Shown: positions 47,803 through 61,058 of the stretch, piece by piece
Layout of the letters: every line of letters starts with the position of its first letter
Position numbering within the stretch: position 1 is the first letter of the stretch
From: Membranipora membranacea
Lineage: Eukaryota > Bryozoa > Gymnolaemata > Cheilostomatida > Membraniporidae
NCBI GenBank assembly: GCA_914767715.1
Contig: OU612068.1
Coordinates: forward strand, 15,376,001 to 15,440,000
Direction of reading: 5' to 3'
Length of the DNA: 64,000 bases
Notes under the pieces: generated by a model
What the model saw: only the letters and a program-made list of their open reading frames with translations
What the model was told of the DNA's origin: nothing
Databases searched by the model: none
Made by a program: the position numbers and the translations under genes

Positions 47803-48513
47803 CACAGAGTAAGGATAAGCAGAGGGGACACTTCAATGATCGTTATAGTGCCTGCGGTTTTTATCCACTGGGGGAAATTCATCAATCTGGCCACCTGCCA
47901 ATTTCAGAATATATAAGTTACAGTGGAGTTTTGTCATGCAGACATAGCCACCTTTGATAGGTCATTATTCATTCTGTATTTATCCTAAAGACTGATTTCT
48001 AACTTTTCTGAAATGTCCAATCTTCGAGCTATACACCATATTATTGTCATTTTTTGCTAGGATACATAGGCTATGAGTAATCCAGGTTTTTAAAATGAGT
48101 TTTATCATATAGATTTACATAGGGCTTAGGTCAATGCAATGCAATGCAATGACATTTCCTAATTTTGATGACCAGCCGTCTATCAATTGTCACATGTAAA
48201 TCTATATGACAAAACTCATTTCAAAAACCTGGATTACTCTTAGCCTATGAATCCTAGCAAAAAATGACAATAATATGGTGTATAGCTTGAAGCTTGGACA
48301 TTCCAGCAAAGTTGGAAATCAGTCTTTAGGATAAATACAGAATGAATTATGGCCCATCAAAGGTAGGGATGTCTGCAAGAAAAATGCCATTATAACATAT
48401 AGAGATAATGAGTTTTTGGCATCCAGCTGTGCACAATTTTCCCCCAGTGAATCAAAAACCGCAGGCACTATAACTATCATTGAACTGTCCCCTCTGTATA
48501 TCCTTACTCTGTG
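47803..48513. mobile_element. 711-bp long-armed foldback MITE with CACAGAGTAAGG ends
   Basis: Ends CACAGAGTAAGGATA and TATCCTTACTCTGTG, bounded by ATATTAC on both sides (47796-47802 and 48514-48520), a perfect 7-bp target duplication. The arms, about 320 bp each, pair almost throughout: for example CAGAGGGGACA near 47820 with TGTCCCCTCTG near 48486, and TATCCTAAAGACTGATTTC near 47983 with GAAATCAGTCTTTAGGATA near 48316. The loop holds a triple GCAATGCAATGCAATG. No coding capacity. Confidence 0.8.
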
Positions 48514-48727
48514 ATATTACTACATAGAGTTTGGTAACCACCACAATGATGATTGGAGCTTCATTTATAACCTCAACCAAGTTCAGCTTCTTCTTCCTGA
48601 TCTTTCAATGTTCAGGAACAAACCTAAGAAACACTCAAGGCCTCCATTTTGTTTCCCTTTTGCCTCCTTATCTTTACTACACAATATTTTGGAACATGAG
48701 GAACATTGCCCAACAATATTTGACATA

Positions 48728-49065
48728 CCCTATAGGAGTTTAGTTTTCGCGGCATTTAGGATTCGCTTTTCGCGTTGTTGCCTAGGTTGCGAAATTTAGT
48801 GTATCTTAAATTAAACTCACTCACCATAGGTTCATAAACAATGTACAACTATACAGGAATACACAATATCTATTCATGCAAGCAAGCGTGGTGTAGTGGT
48901 CTAAGTATCTGCTTAGCAAAGAGATGGGGATTTCTGCCCTGGGTTGGAATCCCATCTTGGACATTGTTTTTTAGTTTTCTAGTAAGCCTACTAACGAAAT
49001 TTAGAACTAGTGAAATTAAGTACCAGGCCGAAATTAAACTCTAGCTAAATTAAACTCCTATAGGG
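48728..49065. mobile_element. TA-flanked MITE (Tc1/mariner-like), 338 bp, carrying a tRNA-like insert
   Basis: Ends CCCTATAGGAGTTTAGTTTT and AAATTAAACTCCTATAGGG, flanked by TA (48726-48727 and 49066-49067). The inner sequence includes GCGGCATTTAGGATTCGC-like subterminal sequence. A tRNA-derived segment (48881-48960) lies inside it. Confidence 0.7.
48881..48960 (+). repeat. tRNA-derived SINE-like segment
   Basis: GTGGTGTAGTGGTCTAAG resembles a tRNA A box and flank, CTGCTTAGCAAAGAG an anticodon arm (AGC, Ala-like) and GGTTGGAATCC a degraded B box (consensus GGTTCGAATCC). The 5' arm does not pair well with the 3' arm, so this is a SINE head or tRNA pseudogene, not a working tRNA gene. Confidence 0.5.
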
Positions 49066-50982
49066 TAGGTGACACCATTATTAATAGTAGGCAACAGTGT
49101 CACAACTAAAGACCCCACAAACAGAAGGACTACCAACCTGGAGAGGTTATATTTAATATCCAGTTCCATAAAACTTAATGCAAGGAGTTTGACTCCCTGC
49201 TTAATGTACTCCAGGTGACAGATCCACAATATTTGTCTACTTTGTGAGGACACGTATGAATGTTACCATCAAGTATTTAGTATCTATGATAGTAAATTAT
49301 ACCCTCAGAATCCAATTAGGATATTTTTATGCTATGCCCGTAAAGCGTAGCATGAAATGCTTTTTTTGTTGTAGTTGAAACAAAACAAATACAATTCTGC
49401 TCTCTTTCATATTGTTACTTTTTCACATTGTGCGCCATTGTCATAGCACAACATTACCCAAAAGGCTCCTCATGCAACCTGCACAGATCAGGTCACATTA
49501 CCATAGCTGATTTCAAGAAAAAAACATCACAGATGAAACTGTTTTACGATGTTTAGAATTTTATTTAACAGTCAACAGTCACAACATATATTTTGAAAAC
49601 AACAACAACAAAAACAGCGATACAATACGCATCTGTATAACACACTAATGGAATGTAAGCTCTATACAAAAACTGCTCATGAATATGACATCAAAATGCC
49701 ATTTTTATCATAGCAATGACTAGATTCATCATAAATCTCAGAAGTAGCCTGAAACAGGGTTGGACCATATTACAAATATTGCACGACATAAAAAAGAAGC
49801 TTCAATATGGGTAACTTGTGATATTGCTTATAAATTTAATAAATAGATAAATAAAATAAATAAATTCAACAGCATTTTTGTTGTAATCCTATACTGACAA
49901 AATATTGAAAATGCAATCAAATTTTTGTTTCATCAAACTACCGGAATGTACAATTATGATTACATGAGATTTAAGAAGACACTTTGGCATGGCTCAAGAT
50001 CATGAGAACAGACATAGTTCATAAAATAACAAATTCAAAACTTACTATCGACATTAAAATAGAACATGAGAGAATATTCAGTAATATCCATATAACAGTG
50101 TAAGGACACACGGAGAGGCTGCCTCAACGACAGTGCCTGCAGTTTTCGTTCGCTCGGGTAAACTGTGCCTGGCTGCCAAAAGACTTGCTATCACTTTGCA
50201 TCAACACAATGGTAATTTGTATTGCAGACATACCTACCTATGACGGGCAATAACTCTTTCGGTATCTAACCTCATGAGCTGGATTCTAACTTCTCCCAAA
50301 TTTGAAACTATTACCAATGCTTCTCATTTGAAGTTAGATCCCATACGCTAGGAGTTGTCTAGATTTCAAGCATTTTAATTGAAGAAACGTTACATGTACA
50401 GACCCAAAATCTAGCAATTTTGAAATCACGTGTAAATCAATGTGATACAACTACAAGGCCACGTGACTCCTAGTCTATGAGTCCTAGCTAAATGGTAACT
50501 ATTGGCGCTTAGTTTGAGGCTGGCACATTTCAGAAATGGTAGAATTCAGTAAAATAATAGGCCATTTACCATAGATAGGTATGTTAGCAAGGCCAATTGC
50601 CAATGTAACTTGAACCAAACAGCAAGCACTATAACTATCATTGATGTGCCCCTCCACATATCCTAGCTCTTAGGTCATAAATCCTTACAAGGTTACATTA
50701 TTTGAGCATCAAGAAGAAGAAGAACATCAATAAGGATGAGAAATCAAACGATTCAAAAAATGAGATGTGAATGACAAAAAACTCAACGAGAATTCAACCC
50801 AATCAGATTTAGAGACTTTCTATGAGAAATAATTTTCTATAGCAGTTTAGACACAAGAAGTATGCCAATGTATTGTAGCATCCAAGTGTCTCCCCACCTG
50901 AAGGTATGATAATATACAAACAAGACAAATGAGAAAATAAATTGAAAGTAGGTACAACAAATTCTATATCAGTATCTGGTAT
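49066..50982. other. Downstream region of NOL4
   Basis: Minus-strand NOL4 ends at 50983, so its 3' UTR begins here. A minus-strand AATAAA (TTTATT at about 49561) could end it, which would put the MITE at 50095-50675 inside the UTR. No other gene seen. Confidence 0.45.
50095..50675. mobile_element. Diverged foldback MITE, same family as 47803-48513
   Basis: Left end ACAGTGTAAGGACACACGGAG with AGTGCCTGCAGTTTTCG; right part AGCACTATAACTATCATTGA, TGTGCCCCTCCACATATCC. The same landmarks occur in the same order as in the 711-bp element, with weaker arm pairing. Lies just 3' of the NOL4 stop. Confidence 0.6.
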
Positions 50983-53900
50983 CTAACCACTGTGTGATGA
51001 GATAAGCTGCTCAAGTTCATCGGCTGATCTGTAGAGGAATGTAGCTGACTCCCTATAACCAGAGATAAGCTGTCTGATAGTGGAGATCTCACTCGACGTC
51101 AGACTAGATGAGCTTTTACCCGCTGATGCTGCTGCAGCGGCTACGGCAGCAGATTGGGAGGTGGATGCCTGTTTCTTAAGAGCTGCACTCAGATCACCTC
51201 CACCTAGAAAAAATACAGTATAGTAACGGCTGAAAAAAAACTGTCTGATTTAGCTGATTTTGACACAAATGGAAGACCATGTAGCTAGGAGTATTTTTTT
51301 GTGGGATTGAGGACATTATGTCTTATGATGCTGCGTCATTACCGCATGAAAATCACATATTGTGCTGGAAAGGGAGGTTCAAATAGCTGTAACATAAAGT
51401 TGGAGTTTGTTTTCTTTTTTGAGTTTTGAATTAGGACGGTGAGGTTGAATTATTTATCATCATATTCCTTTTATTTTGCTCTTCAGTGTTTTTTTTTGCG
51501 CAATGCACCAATGCACAACGCATATAATTATGTGAAAAATGAGTCTTCTTTTTGGTGTCCTCACAGCTGAATTCTACTCTGACAGCATAAAAAAACATCA
51601 ATTCAAGAGACTTCAAAATGTGTATTATATGGAGAACATATTTCACTAAAAAAAGACATTGGGAATGGGCACCACCGACCAAACTATCACTAGTAGTCAA
51701 AGTTTGTCAGATGATTACAGACAAAACCATGAAAATCTGTTTTGGTTATTCCCCTTCCCCGATCAATGCTTGTCCAGACAGACTAATGATTGAGAAATTT
51801 GAGACTATTGACTAATGATCACAGTCTAACATTCTACATTATTTGATAAATATACAGTGGCCTAGTGGCGAATTCCAATAGCGCCTTTACAAAATGTATC
51901 AAGCACAGGTCCTGCAGGAGAATAAAAAATTAGTGCCTGAGAAGAAAACTTGAGCTGACAGTGAGGAATATATAAGCTTGACCTTGCCAAATATTCCACA
52001 ATGCATGTGAACATCGGTACCATTGAATATGGGTAAAAGCCACATCAAACACCCGAGGGCGGAAACCCAAAACACATAAACTGATATAATTCATTCCTTT
52101 TTTTTCCAGACCATGTTTTTTTTCTATTTCTAACCTTTACCCAGTCGGATTTACTTTAGGGTTTTTCAAGGAGTAAAAATTAATATCTATACAACTATAC
52201 CAGTAGAGGAGCATATTTGATTACATCACATGACGCTGCACTGGTGTTGGATTTCTCTGAACACCTTATTAAAATTAAAATACAGTATAATTTGAGTGCA
52301 AAGAGGTAGATCTAATAGAGGTACAACTAACCTTGTTGCATCGCTAGCTGGTTGGCAGCTTGTGACGCCTGAAGGGCAGCAGCCGCCGGCAGAGGTGCAT
52401 GGAAACCTGGAAAGGGTGGTCGGAGAAACCCATTACTAAAGAAAGGGGTCAGATCTGGTCTAAATGGAGGTGTATGCTGGAATCTACAACAAGGATGTGA
52501 CAGTAAATGACATGCATGGCCATATCTTGACAGTTACATCATATTGTATCAGGGTAACAAGCCTCATAACATCCTGAAACACCATATCTGGAGATCAATC
52601 TTGTTTACAGTTACCCTTGATGAAGAATAATGCATATAACGATACTATTATCATCAATCTAACATGACCTGATCAATTTATTGTCACATATTTCAGTTTT
52701 TCACATATGATGACTTCTAAACCTATTAAACTTGTAGTTATGATTGTAATTAAGGTTATGTCAAAGACCGATCCAAATATCAACATATAATATAGGCCTA
52801 TCGTTGGAAAGCTGCCGAGCTACTGAAAATGAATACCTGAACAATCCGATGACGTTGTGTCATTTTAGGGAGGAAATTAGGCAGAAAACGTTGTTTTTGT
52901 CAATGCAGACGGAGGAGTCAAATTAATTGCAAGAAATTTCAAAACAAGTGGAATGTATACTTAGAGATTGCGTTCATAGTAACATTTGATTTTCGTTGAT
53001 ATATGACTAGTCTAAATTGACTTTTTACGTCACACCATACAATGCATTTTTATTGTGAAGCCGTGAAAATAGGTGAAATTTCAATCATTAATTCAGAACA
53101 GATCATAGGCTCAAAACAAAATTAATTATGATTTTCTCTTTGAGTTCTCTTTAAATGTCATACAAGTTGAATTTCAACAAATTAGCTTGCATATTGCAAT
53201 GACAGAAGACTCTCGAATACAGCTAATATTTTCGCCACCTTTGCATAACGTCAAACATGCTGGCCAAATGACCACCATTGTGGCCAAACTAAGTTTTTTT
53301 GAAAGTTCTCACATACGAAGCCGCTTTCATTAACCATGGTGCACACAGGAAATGCCAACAGCATTTTTCACTGCATCTTCCTTTTTCTTGAATTTAACGC
53401 AAAAGAATGCCCAAAAACACCTCATAAGTCCCATAATATAGCTGTATTGTGTGACGTAAAAAGTCGATTTAGACTAGTCATATATCAAAGAAAATCAAAT
53501 TTTAGGATGAACGGAATCTCGAAGTATACATTCCACCTGTTTTGAAATTTCTTGAAATTAATTTCACTCCTCCATCTGCATTGACAAAAATAGCGTTTTC
53601 TGCCCCATTTCCTCCCTAAAATGACACAACGTCATCGAATCAAGTTTTTGTCTAGGTATTCATTTTCAGTAGCTTGACAGCTTTCCAACGGTATATGATA
53701 TGTTGATATTTGGATTGGTCTTTGACATTACCTTAATTATCATTACAATCCCTTCATAATCTCACAGAGTAAGTGGAGTCAACTATCTATTTAAGGGTTT
53801 TATTCAAAGTAATCCTGTCAAAAAAATGAAAGGAACCACAACCACTGCTGTGCTATGAATACAGCCCTGATGGTGTGCCAGCCAACCTGAATTTCCTCAA

Positions 53901-56900
53901 TAGGCAATGCTGTGCCTAAATAGATGTTCTACATACCGCCAATCTGGGAACATCCTGTGAGCTGCAGCAGCAGCAGCAGCTGCTTGTGAAGGAGCCTGGC
54001 CCATGCTTGCTGGTACAAGTGAAGGCATACTGACAGCTGCAGAGCTTGCCTTGTGCTGAGCACTGATTGATGAGGCAGGTTGAATCGGCTTTACAGGAGG
54101 TGTGGTAGAGATAGGTTCTAGTCCCATCCTCATCCTCTTAGCATTCTGAGCCTCATTTTCACATGCTTGAGAAAGCAGACTCTCAGCAATAGGAGAGGTG
54201 AGGTGGGGAGGAGTCGGTCTAAAACTCTCCCACCCATTCATCTCACGAGCTCTTCTCATTCGGCGGCAGCTCTTAAGGTAAGTGCGAATACGCTTCCTCG
54301 AGCGATCATGGAATTCCGGGAACTGCCTGTCACAGGCATCAAGGATGGCCTGCACCTTTTCCTTAGGCTGCTTAGATATGGGCACAAGTCTATCTAAATT
54401 TTCATCAACAAACAGGCGGCAGAACATCTACAAGAATATAGTAAATGTAAAGTATATACTTATAATTTAATTTCAATAAGGAAAACATTTACACATGTAT
54501 GTATCTATCATTCAACTTCTATGAGAATAAATTCAATGCTCATTTTTATTGTTCTTTATTTTTTCAGAGATAAATCTGATTAGAGCAATGAGCGGTTCAA
54601 TGGTTAGAGCATGATAACGCTTTCTTTCAGGCAAAATTGAATGAGAATTAAATTCCGAGGGACTTATCTACTGTTGTCCAATGAACAAACAACTCCAAAA
54701 CAACTTGATTTTAATAGATATACAAAAGAAGGTGTGATGGCTATTTTACCTTCAATTTAATTACCAATTACAAAATTCAACGTCAGTTAGAATTTACATA
54801 GTTGCATATTTAGGTTTAACGGGAAGTAAAAAAAAAGCAATAAAATGCAATTTTTCAACTTGGTAAGGCCCAAATGCACAATGTATTCTGTGATTTTATT
54901 ATCATTCATATAATGACAAAATGAGGCTTACAGTCAACTGTCACATTGTTAACAGACAGAGAAGAATGGCTTACATTGAAAGCTTTGAGGCGTTCAGGGT
55001 CGATATCAGAAGTGCAGGAGGTTGATAATTTCTCATCATCGTCATCATCATCAATATCATCATCTTCAGCGTCATCACTACTTTTCTTAGATGTGGTTGG
55101 ACTCAACTATAAATTAGAGCATTTATCACAGATGACATACTGAATAAATGAATTACATGTGAAAACACCCAATAAGATGCATAGCTTTTTTATGGTATTC
55201 GGCGTATGCTACAAAATTGTACTTTCACTTATTCAGTTGAAGTTGAAGTCATTATCACGTTATTCTAAATTTCATAAAGATGTGATTGTTGGCTAAATTG
55301 ACATGCTAAGGTGCACCTCAGGTTATTTACCTTATATATGACGCAAAATGCACATATAGCAAAATTTGCCATCATAGTATAACATACTTTTTATCAGAAT
55401 TTTCATTCAAATCTAAAACATCAAGTGTGTTAGAATGATCATTATTCAGCTTTGGCTAGGCAATATGTAGTTGAAATTATGAGGCGATGTTTTTCTCAAA
55501 TTATAGTTCAGTATGTTATATATGTGAGCCTGTGAGTAGTAGTTATATTCTGCATGTTAACGTATATTGGAAATGCTGCCTGCCTACAATGAACACTAGG
55601 TGCTTATTATAATAGCCTCTATCGTTACATTGTAATGATGAGGCATTGAACATGCAGACAAGGGTACCCTATCCATAATTACATATTCACAGGTAGCCTA
55701 TCCACGCACCGAGCAGCGCTGGCAAATTGCTTCAAAATCAATAATTCATTTTGAAAGAACGGAGATTTGTTTCAATTAGGGAACTGGCAAAGCCTAGCAG
55801 CCTTTGTACTCCTTTATTCTTAATGTTTACTGAACAAAATAAGCTAAAGCCTCTGTGCTTTGACACAGTGCAGGCTAATCGATAGTTATTTTGACGAGGC
55901 ATCATTTGAGCTCTTATTTTAATCATACACCTTGTACACTCTTTTTTGTATTTGTATCGGTAACAGGAGACTTCTAAGACAAAACTCAAACAAAAATTCC
56001 ATGAGATTGATTGGAGCCGCGTGGCAGCGGAAAGATAGACATGTAGATATCCATCACAATCACAAAAGCAAGCGACAACATATCAAATAGAAATTAAAAT
56101 CTGCTCCAAGAATAATCAGCGGAACATGAAAAGAAAACTGGTGAAATCTTACGTTGAGAGATGCTTCCATAGCTGTTCTCTTAAGAGGGTTTGATAGGAT
56201 TGGCATTTCTGGGGCACTCTTCGGCTCGGCTTGGGTGGCTGTTGGTTTTATAATAACAGGTGGCGCAGACATATGTTCCTTCTCCTCGCTCTGTTTTATG
56301 TTTTTGACCACCTCCACTGGTACGACTGGCTTTGCTGATAAATCTATGAAAATAACGACAAAGATTATACAAGGCTAACTTGTACAACTTGAAATTGTTA
56401 CTGTGTAGTAAATATGATAGTTCTAATTCCAGATTTTCAAAAGAAGACATTCCTAAATTAAATTTCTCATATGAATCATTATTCATAAATAATTATAGTT
56501 ATATAGAAAACACAGAATATATAAAGAATCCACCCATAGTACATAAAAAATACTATGCTCATTGCTTGGCATTAATTTAAGGTGAGACTATTTTGCCAAT
56601 ATAAAACAAGACCTGTTGATGCCTTGATGTTGCTTGTTTGTTTGTCAGCAGCAATTTCAGTTTTCACTTCGTCTGTCTGTGCTGTTGTCGCTGCCTCAGA
56701 GGCGGTCACCTCTACTTTTACATCGACAGCAGTATCAGCAACAGCAGAACCCTCGGCAATAGTACTACTCATCGTGCTATCCTCCTCTGTGTTAAACTGT
56801 TCAAATAAAAAAATCAATTGATTTTATAACCCAACAGCTAAAAGCTGAGCCAGCACTGCACCTCTAGGCTAAACACAGGCAAATAAAGATTAGACTACAG

Positions 56901-59900
56901 GTACATTTATTAGATTATGAGCAACAGAGTTGATGTACAATAATGATTATGAGACTATAGTAGGGGCACTGCGCGCTGTGAGTGAGTTGCTACACCTGTC
57001 AGCTTCGAGTGTGCTAACCTTGCTCTTTGATTGGATGGGAAAAACGATAACATCTGGCATAGAGGCACTTGTACAGGGTGCTCAGAGAGACCCTGCCTGC
57101 TACCTAAGCATACTATAAGTCTTGATTATAATAGCTGTTACATAATATAGCTATAGTCATTATCTCTTACACAATACAATAATGATAACATAAATTTCAA
57201 CCTCGAACATACAAAAAACAAATAGGATTATATATTGTAAAATGCCAGAAAAAGGTCTTCTCACCTATAAGATGCTTTACATAAGTATCCGAGACTAAGA
57301 TAAAAGATGTAAAATAAGAGACACAAGGCGAAATCAGATACAAGCAAGTAACGCCACCTGCACTAAGCTTCAACAGAGCATCAATGATTAAACAATAACC
57401 AAATTTACAAGCGTTTAATTACATGGTCGCCTGTGTGTCAATGTTATACCTCATGAGTTACATTATAATAGGATCAATTAGACAATATTGTACCTGCTCA
57501 GTTTGTTGTCAATGAAGAATATAATTACACTGTTATGTTGCTGACACCTGCCCGCTCAATGTGACAACATTGAGCAAGTTAATATTATAAATACACACCC
57601 CCCTTACCATACCTAACTCCACCCTACAGTGTGTCTACAGCATACAAGGCTATTGATTAACAAGGGGCTTTATATGCACTCATGTGAGGCGTAGTTAACC
57701 TTCAGGTCTGCCACACGGCACCATCGGTTTTTTGTTAAGCTAACAAAAGCAACAAAGCTAAGTTGCTAAAAAATCAATAAATGGGTACTATCCGTATCTT
57801 TTGATATTTCATTTTAATGGATGAGCCCCTTCAATTGGAAATGAATTTTTTGTTCTGATATTGGATTTTTGTCATGTTGTTCGTGTCGACATTTCTTTAA
57901 CCTTTTGGGGAGCGAGTGAGTGTTAAATGCGGTAATTGTAATCTTTATTTCAGAGTAAAGTGTCCTCCCAAACATGAGCACCAGGTGTAATTCATAGCCA
58001 AGCTCAAGAGCCCACAGGCTACACTGCAGTGCTTGTTAAAATACCTTTATTGATTAATTTTACACGTATGCATCCTTTAATAAAAATTGCTCCTCCAAAC
58101 TGCCTGCTGCCTGAAATGATTTTTTAAAGTCATTATTACCAGTGTCGCTGTAGCCAATCAATGTTGCACTGTTGTTACATTTTCGGGGTAAAACTTGCAT
58201 GTGTACATCCAAAAATAGCAACAGGTTAGCACACACTGCCTGGAGACCATGAAAGGCAAGTCAAGAACTCACCAACTCAAAACGCTAAAGCCCTTTAAAA
58301 CAATAATTGAAAACTTAAAACGCAAGGTAACAATCTATGTGCTCACCAAAGCCCTGACCACACAGATAATCCTTCTCTCCCAGCGCAGTCAGAAAGTGTA
58401 TTTTATGTCCAATCGCTGCCGGCTTAAGAGCGCTGCTTGCTGACTGCTATGGTGTGTGGCACAGGTATAATCTTCATTCTTACATTATTCAGGTCTAACT
58501 AAATGATCGTGTACCCATCCACATATTGATTAGTACATGCGAGTAATACACGCTCCCTACCACCAATTAAACGACAGTCAATGCCAAATGAATAGGCTAG
58601 CTCTCAGCGCCCATTGTAACACAGGCTGTCTTTATGATATAAGATTTATAAGTATTAGAATTATTAATTTTAGTAATAGAATTGTAAAATCTTAGTGCCA
58701 CTAGCAAAGACAAAGGGTGTAGCCTTTCTACCTAATGACAGACCTTATACGCCAGCTTATAATGGTTATTGATGCCGCAGGAGTTTCAACTATTAGTCTC
58801 TCATAAAATTATATTTGCTGTCAGATAATTGTTTCCTTCTATCGACAAGCGTTTTGTTCTGAATGGTGAGATATTCGCGACGGTACCCACATCTAAGTGC
58901 TAATGTGCTTGCATTTATGTTGGCTTTACACATATTCTATCAAATATTTTAACTGATGTAAGCATTTTGGCAGAGATTGTACAGTGGCAATGGTGAAAGA
59001 TTTCCAGATATCAGTCTGGTCAACCGCATAAGGGACTATCTAGTCTTCGTTAAATGTGTAGATTACATCATACAAGCTGCGAGGTGAGATATCTCTCTAA
59101 CTCCTTGGTCAGGCCGATTATTATGTGCAGGGGAGTAAGCTATGCCCCAATGCAGGGGAGTTAGCTACTCTTGAAAATAACGGGCAAATTAACAAGAATT
59201 TTGAATGCTTACATGCTTCACATAGTAAGTAAGTGTAAACAGTTATGTCAAGTAAATAATTATTATGTGATACTTTACGGGTAATATTAACTTTCTTATT
59301 ATTTTTCGAACTCCAGCTCAACGCAAGCGTACACCGTAGGCACACACATTATATGAGATAAAAAAGCTGTCTGGGAGCCAAAGATAAAAAACTACCTGGT
59401 CAGTGGAGGACTCAATGTCGATACACAGGCTGCCCTCGTCCTCTGTATCAGAAAGAGGCTCAGACGCTGGAGAAGAACAGTGATCAGGTGTGAGCGAGCT
59501 TGTTGACAGCGGTGAGGCAGCTATACTGAGTGGTGAGGCCGTTAGACGGAGAGGGGACGAGCTCCATGGTATACTATCAGAGTTAACATGCATCCTACTC
59601 CTACACTCGGCACAGCTCATCAAAAAATGTGTCACAGCTTCCCGTGGTAGAAATGCATATGACTCAATTATCTATAAAATTATATATGCAATTTTATCTC
59701 AACGAACACCAGAAAATCACAATTATCCATGGAGTTGTCTGCCCCCAAAAAAAAGCCCAATTTGGCATAATAAGGTATAGATTTTTAATAAATAAATAGA
59801 TATATCAGGGTTATCCTGTTACTTGCACTTACCGTACGATAAGTACGTTTCTGTCCAGCGTGTTTGCCATTTTTACCCTCCATATTTACATGAATATCAT

Positions 59901-61058
59901 AGATGATGTCAAAAAACTCTTCGACTACTGCCACTCTTTTATATACGCGCTCAACTGATGTCTTCTGCATAAGAAAATAGACAAACCATATATAATTATT
60001 AAAATGAAATGTGGATACATAGTTTAGCTTCATAGATAAGTATAATCAAATTGATAAGATGAAATTTTGAATCCTGGAAAGTCTTAATAAGTGTTTAATA
60101 GATTGAGAATACATGACATCCGAGAAAATGACATTTTGATGTGATGTCTTAGAATTACTGATCACAACCACTCAAAGAATTGTGGCTTTTTGACAAAATG
60201 AGACCAGCGCTGTCTTTCAAGTTATTGTTGACATGGAGAGGGGGCAACTTACTTGAACAGTAGCCAGTTCAATATGAAATTTGAAATCATTACAACTAAA
60301 AATAGCATAGGTAAGGATATCTCATCTTGTAGTTCAACGCAGTAGTAACCCAAGGAAATCAACATAGCCCTATCATAGGTTAAAATGTTAATCTAGATAA
60401 TGACAGAGACAAATCAATAGAAGTCAAAATATAACTTGACCAGTGCTGGCCTTTGATATTATGATATTATAAATAGCCCAATTTTCTTTTTGGAACTCCA
60501 ATTGATCAATGCTGAAATTGATTAATCGGCGATCTGTTCATTCTGTAAGAGTTAAGAAGTAAGGGGTAGTCACCTTATTGGGTAGAGCTATAACAAATCC
60601 AGACATCTCAGAGGCTTTACCGCTAAGTTTAGAGCATGGTAGAAAACAGAAGCCTTTGGTCTTCACCCAAAATTTAAACTTGGGGCTCTCTGCTAAGCAT
60701 CGGCCAGTTAGAACCTTGTGTATACGTAGATATTTAGACCTGTGAACAAATTGACATGTAAAAATACATGACAACTAAAATGACAACAAAATTTCAAATG
60801 TTTTGTTAGCAACATCATTGACATGGATATGATATAATCAAATACATGTCCCCATTATAATCCTGTATAACTGTCCAACCCATTGAGCATTGCATGACAA
60901 TCTTAATGTCCTAACAGATGAATAAAGAATAGTATATTTTGATGATATTATTCAACTTACCATGTCACAGTTTTGGTTTTAGACCCATCTCCATAAGTTG
61001 AGATAACCCACTTTTTAAATCCCTCAAAGCTGTCGTCATTACATGGAGAAGCAGGCAT
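50983..61058 (-). CDS. NOL4: NOL4-family nuclear protein, 10 exons
   Basis: Orthologue of nucleolar protein 4 / NOL4L, a nuclear protein with no established enzymatic activity. Exons (minus strand): 60961-61058, 60574-60739, 59833-59964, 59396-59671, 56613-56796, 56153-56343, 54975-55106, 53937-54427, 52332-52483 and 50983-51203; joined in frame to 680 residues (human NOL4 about 638). Conserved blocks: [69 protein letters not shown], an acidic run (about 363-374), [33 protein letters not shown], basic [20 protein letters not shown] (about 435-454, probable nuclear signal), RPTPPHLTS, and the C-terminal [18 protein letters not shown] with [10 protein letters not shown]. Poly-Ala runs occur in exons 8 and 10. 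The intron 5 donor is weak (CAG/GTCTTG). All exons share one strand. Confidence 0.93.
52742..53750. repeat. 1-kb foldback element in NOL4 intron 8
   Basis: The arms of about 315 bp (about 52742-53060 and 53437-53750) are inverted copies: GATGACGTTGTGTCATTTTA near 52849 against TAAAATGACACAACGTCATC near 53617, and GACTTTTTACGTCACAC against GTGTGACGTAAAAAGTC. The loop is about 380 bp, without a coding frame. Right after the right arm is CACAGAGTAAGTGG (53762), similar to the end motif of the 47803 family. Confidence 0.7.
56797..59395 (-). other. NOL4 intron 4 (2.6 kb)
   Basis: No further exon seen; exons 4 and 5 join at a codon boundary in phase 0. The encoded region on either side of it is the low-complexity, poorly conserved part of the protein, so an additional alternative exon cannot be excluded. 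Confidence 0.5.

Noticed and set aside
54586-54660. tRNA-like GCGGTTCAATGGTTAGAGCA in NOL4 intron 7
   Set aside because: A-box-like only; no B box and no acceptor stem. At most a very old SINE trace.
56930-57118. 62-codon plus-strand frame in NOL4 intron 4
   Set aside because: Reads somewhat protein-like but has no recognisable family, no splice partners and is within chance length.
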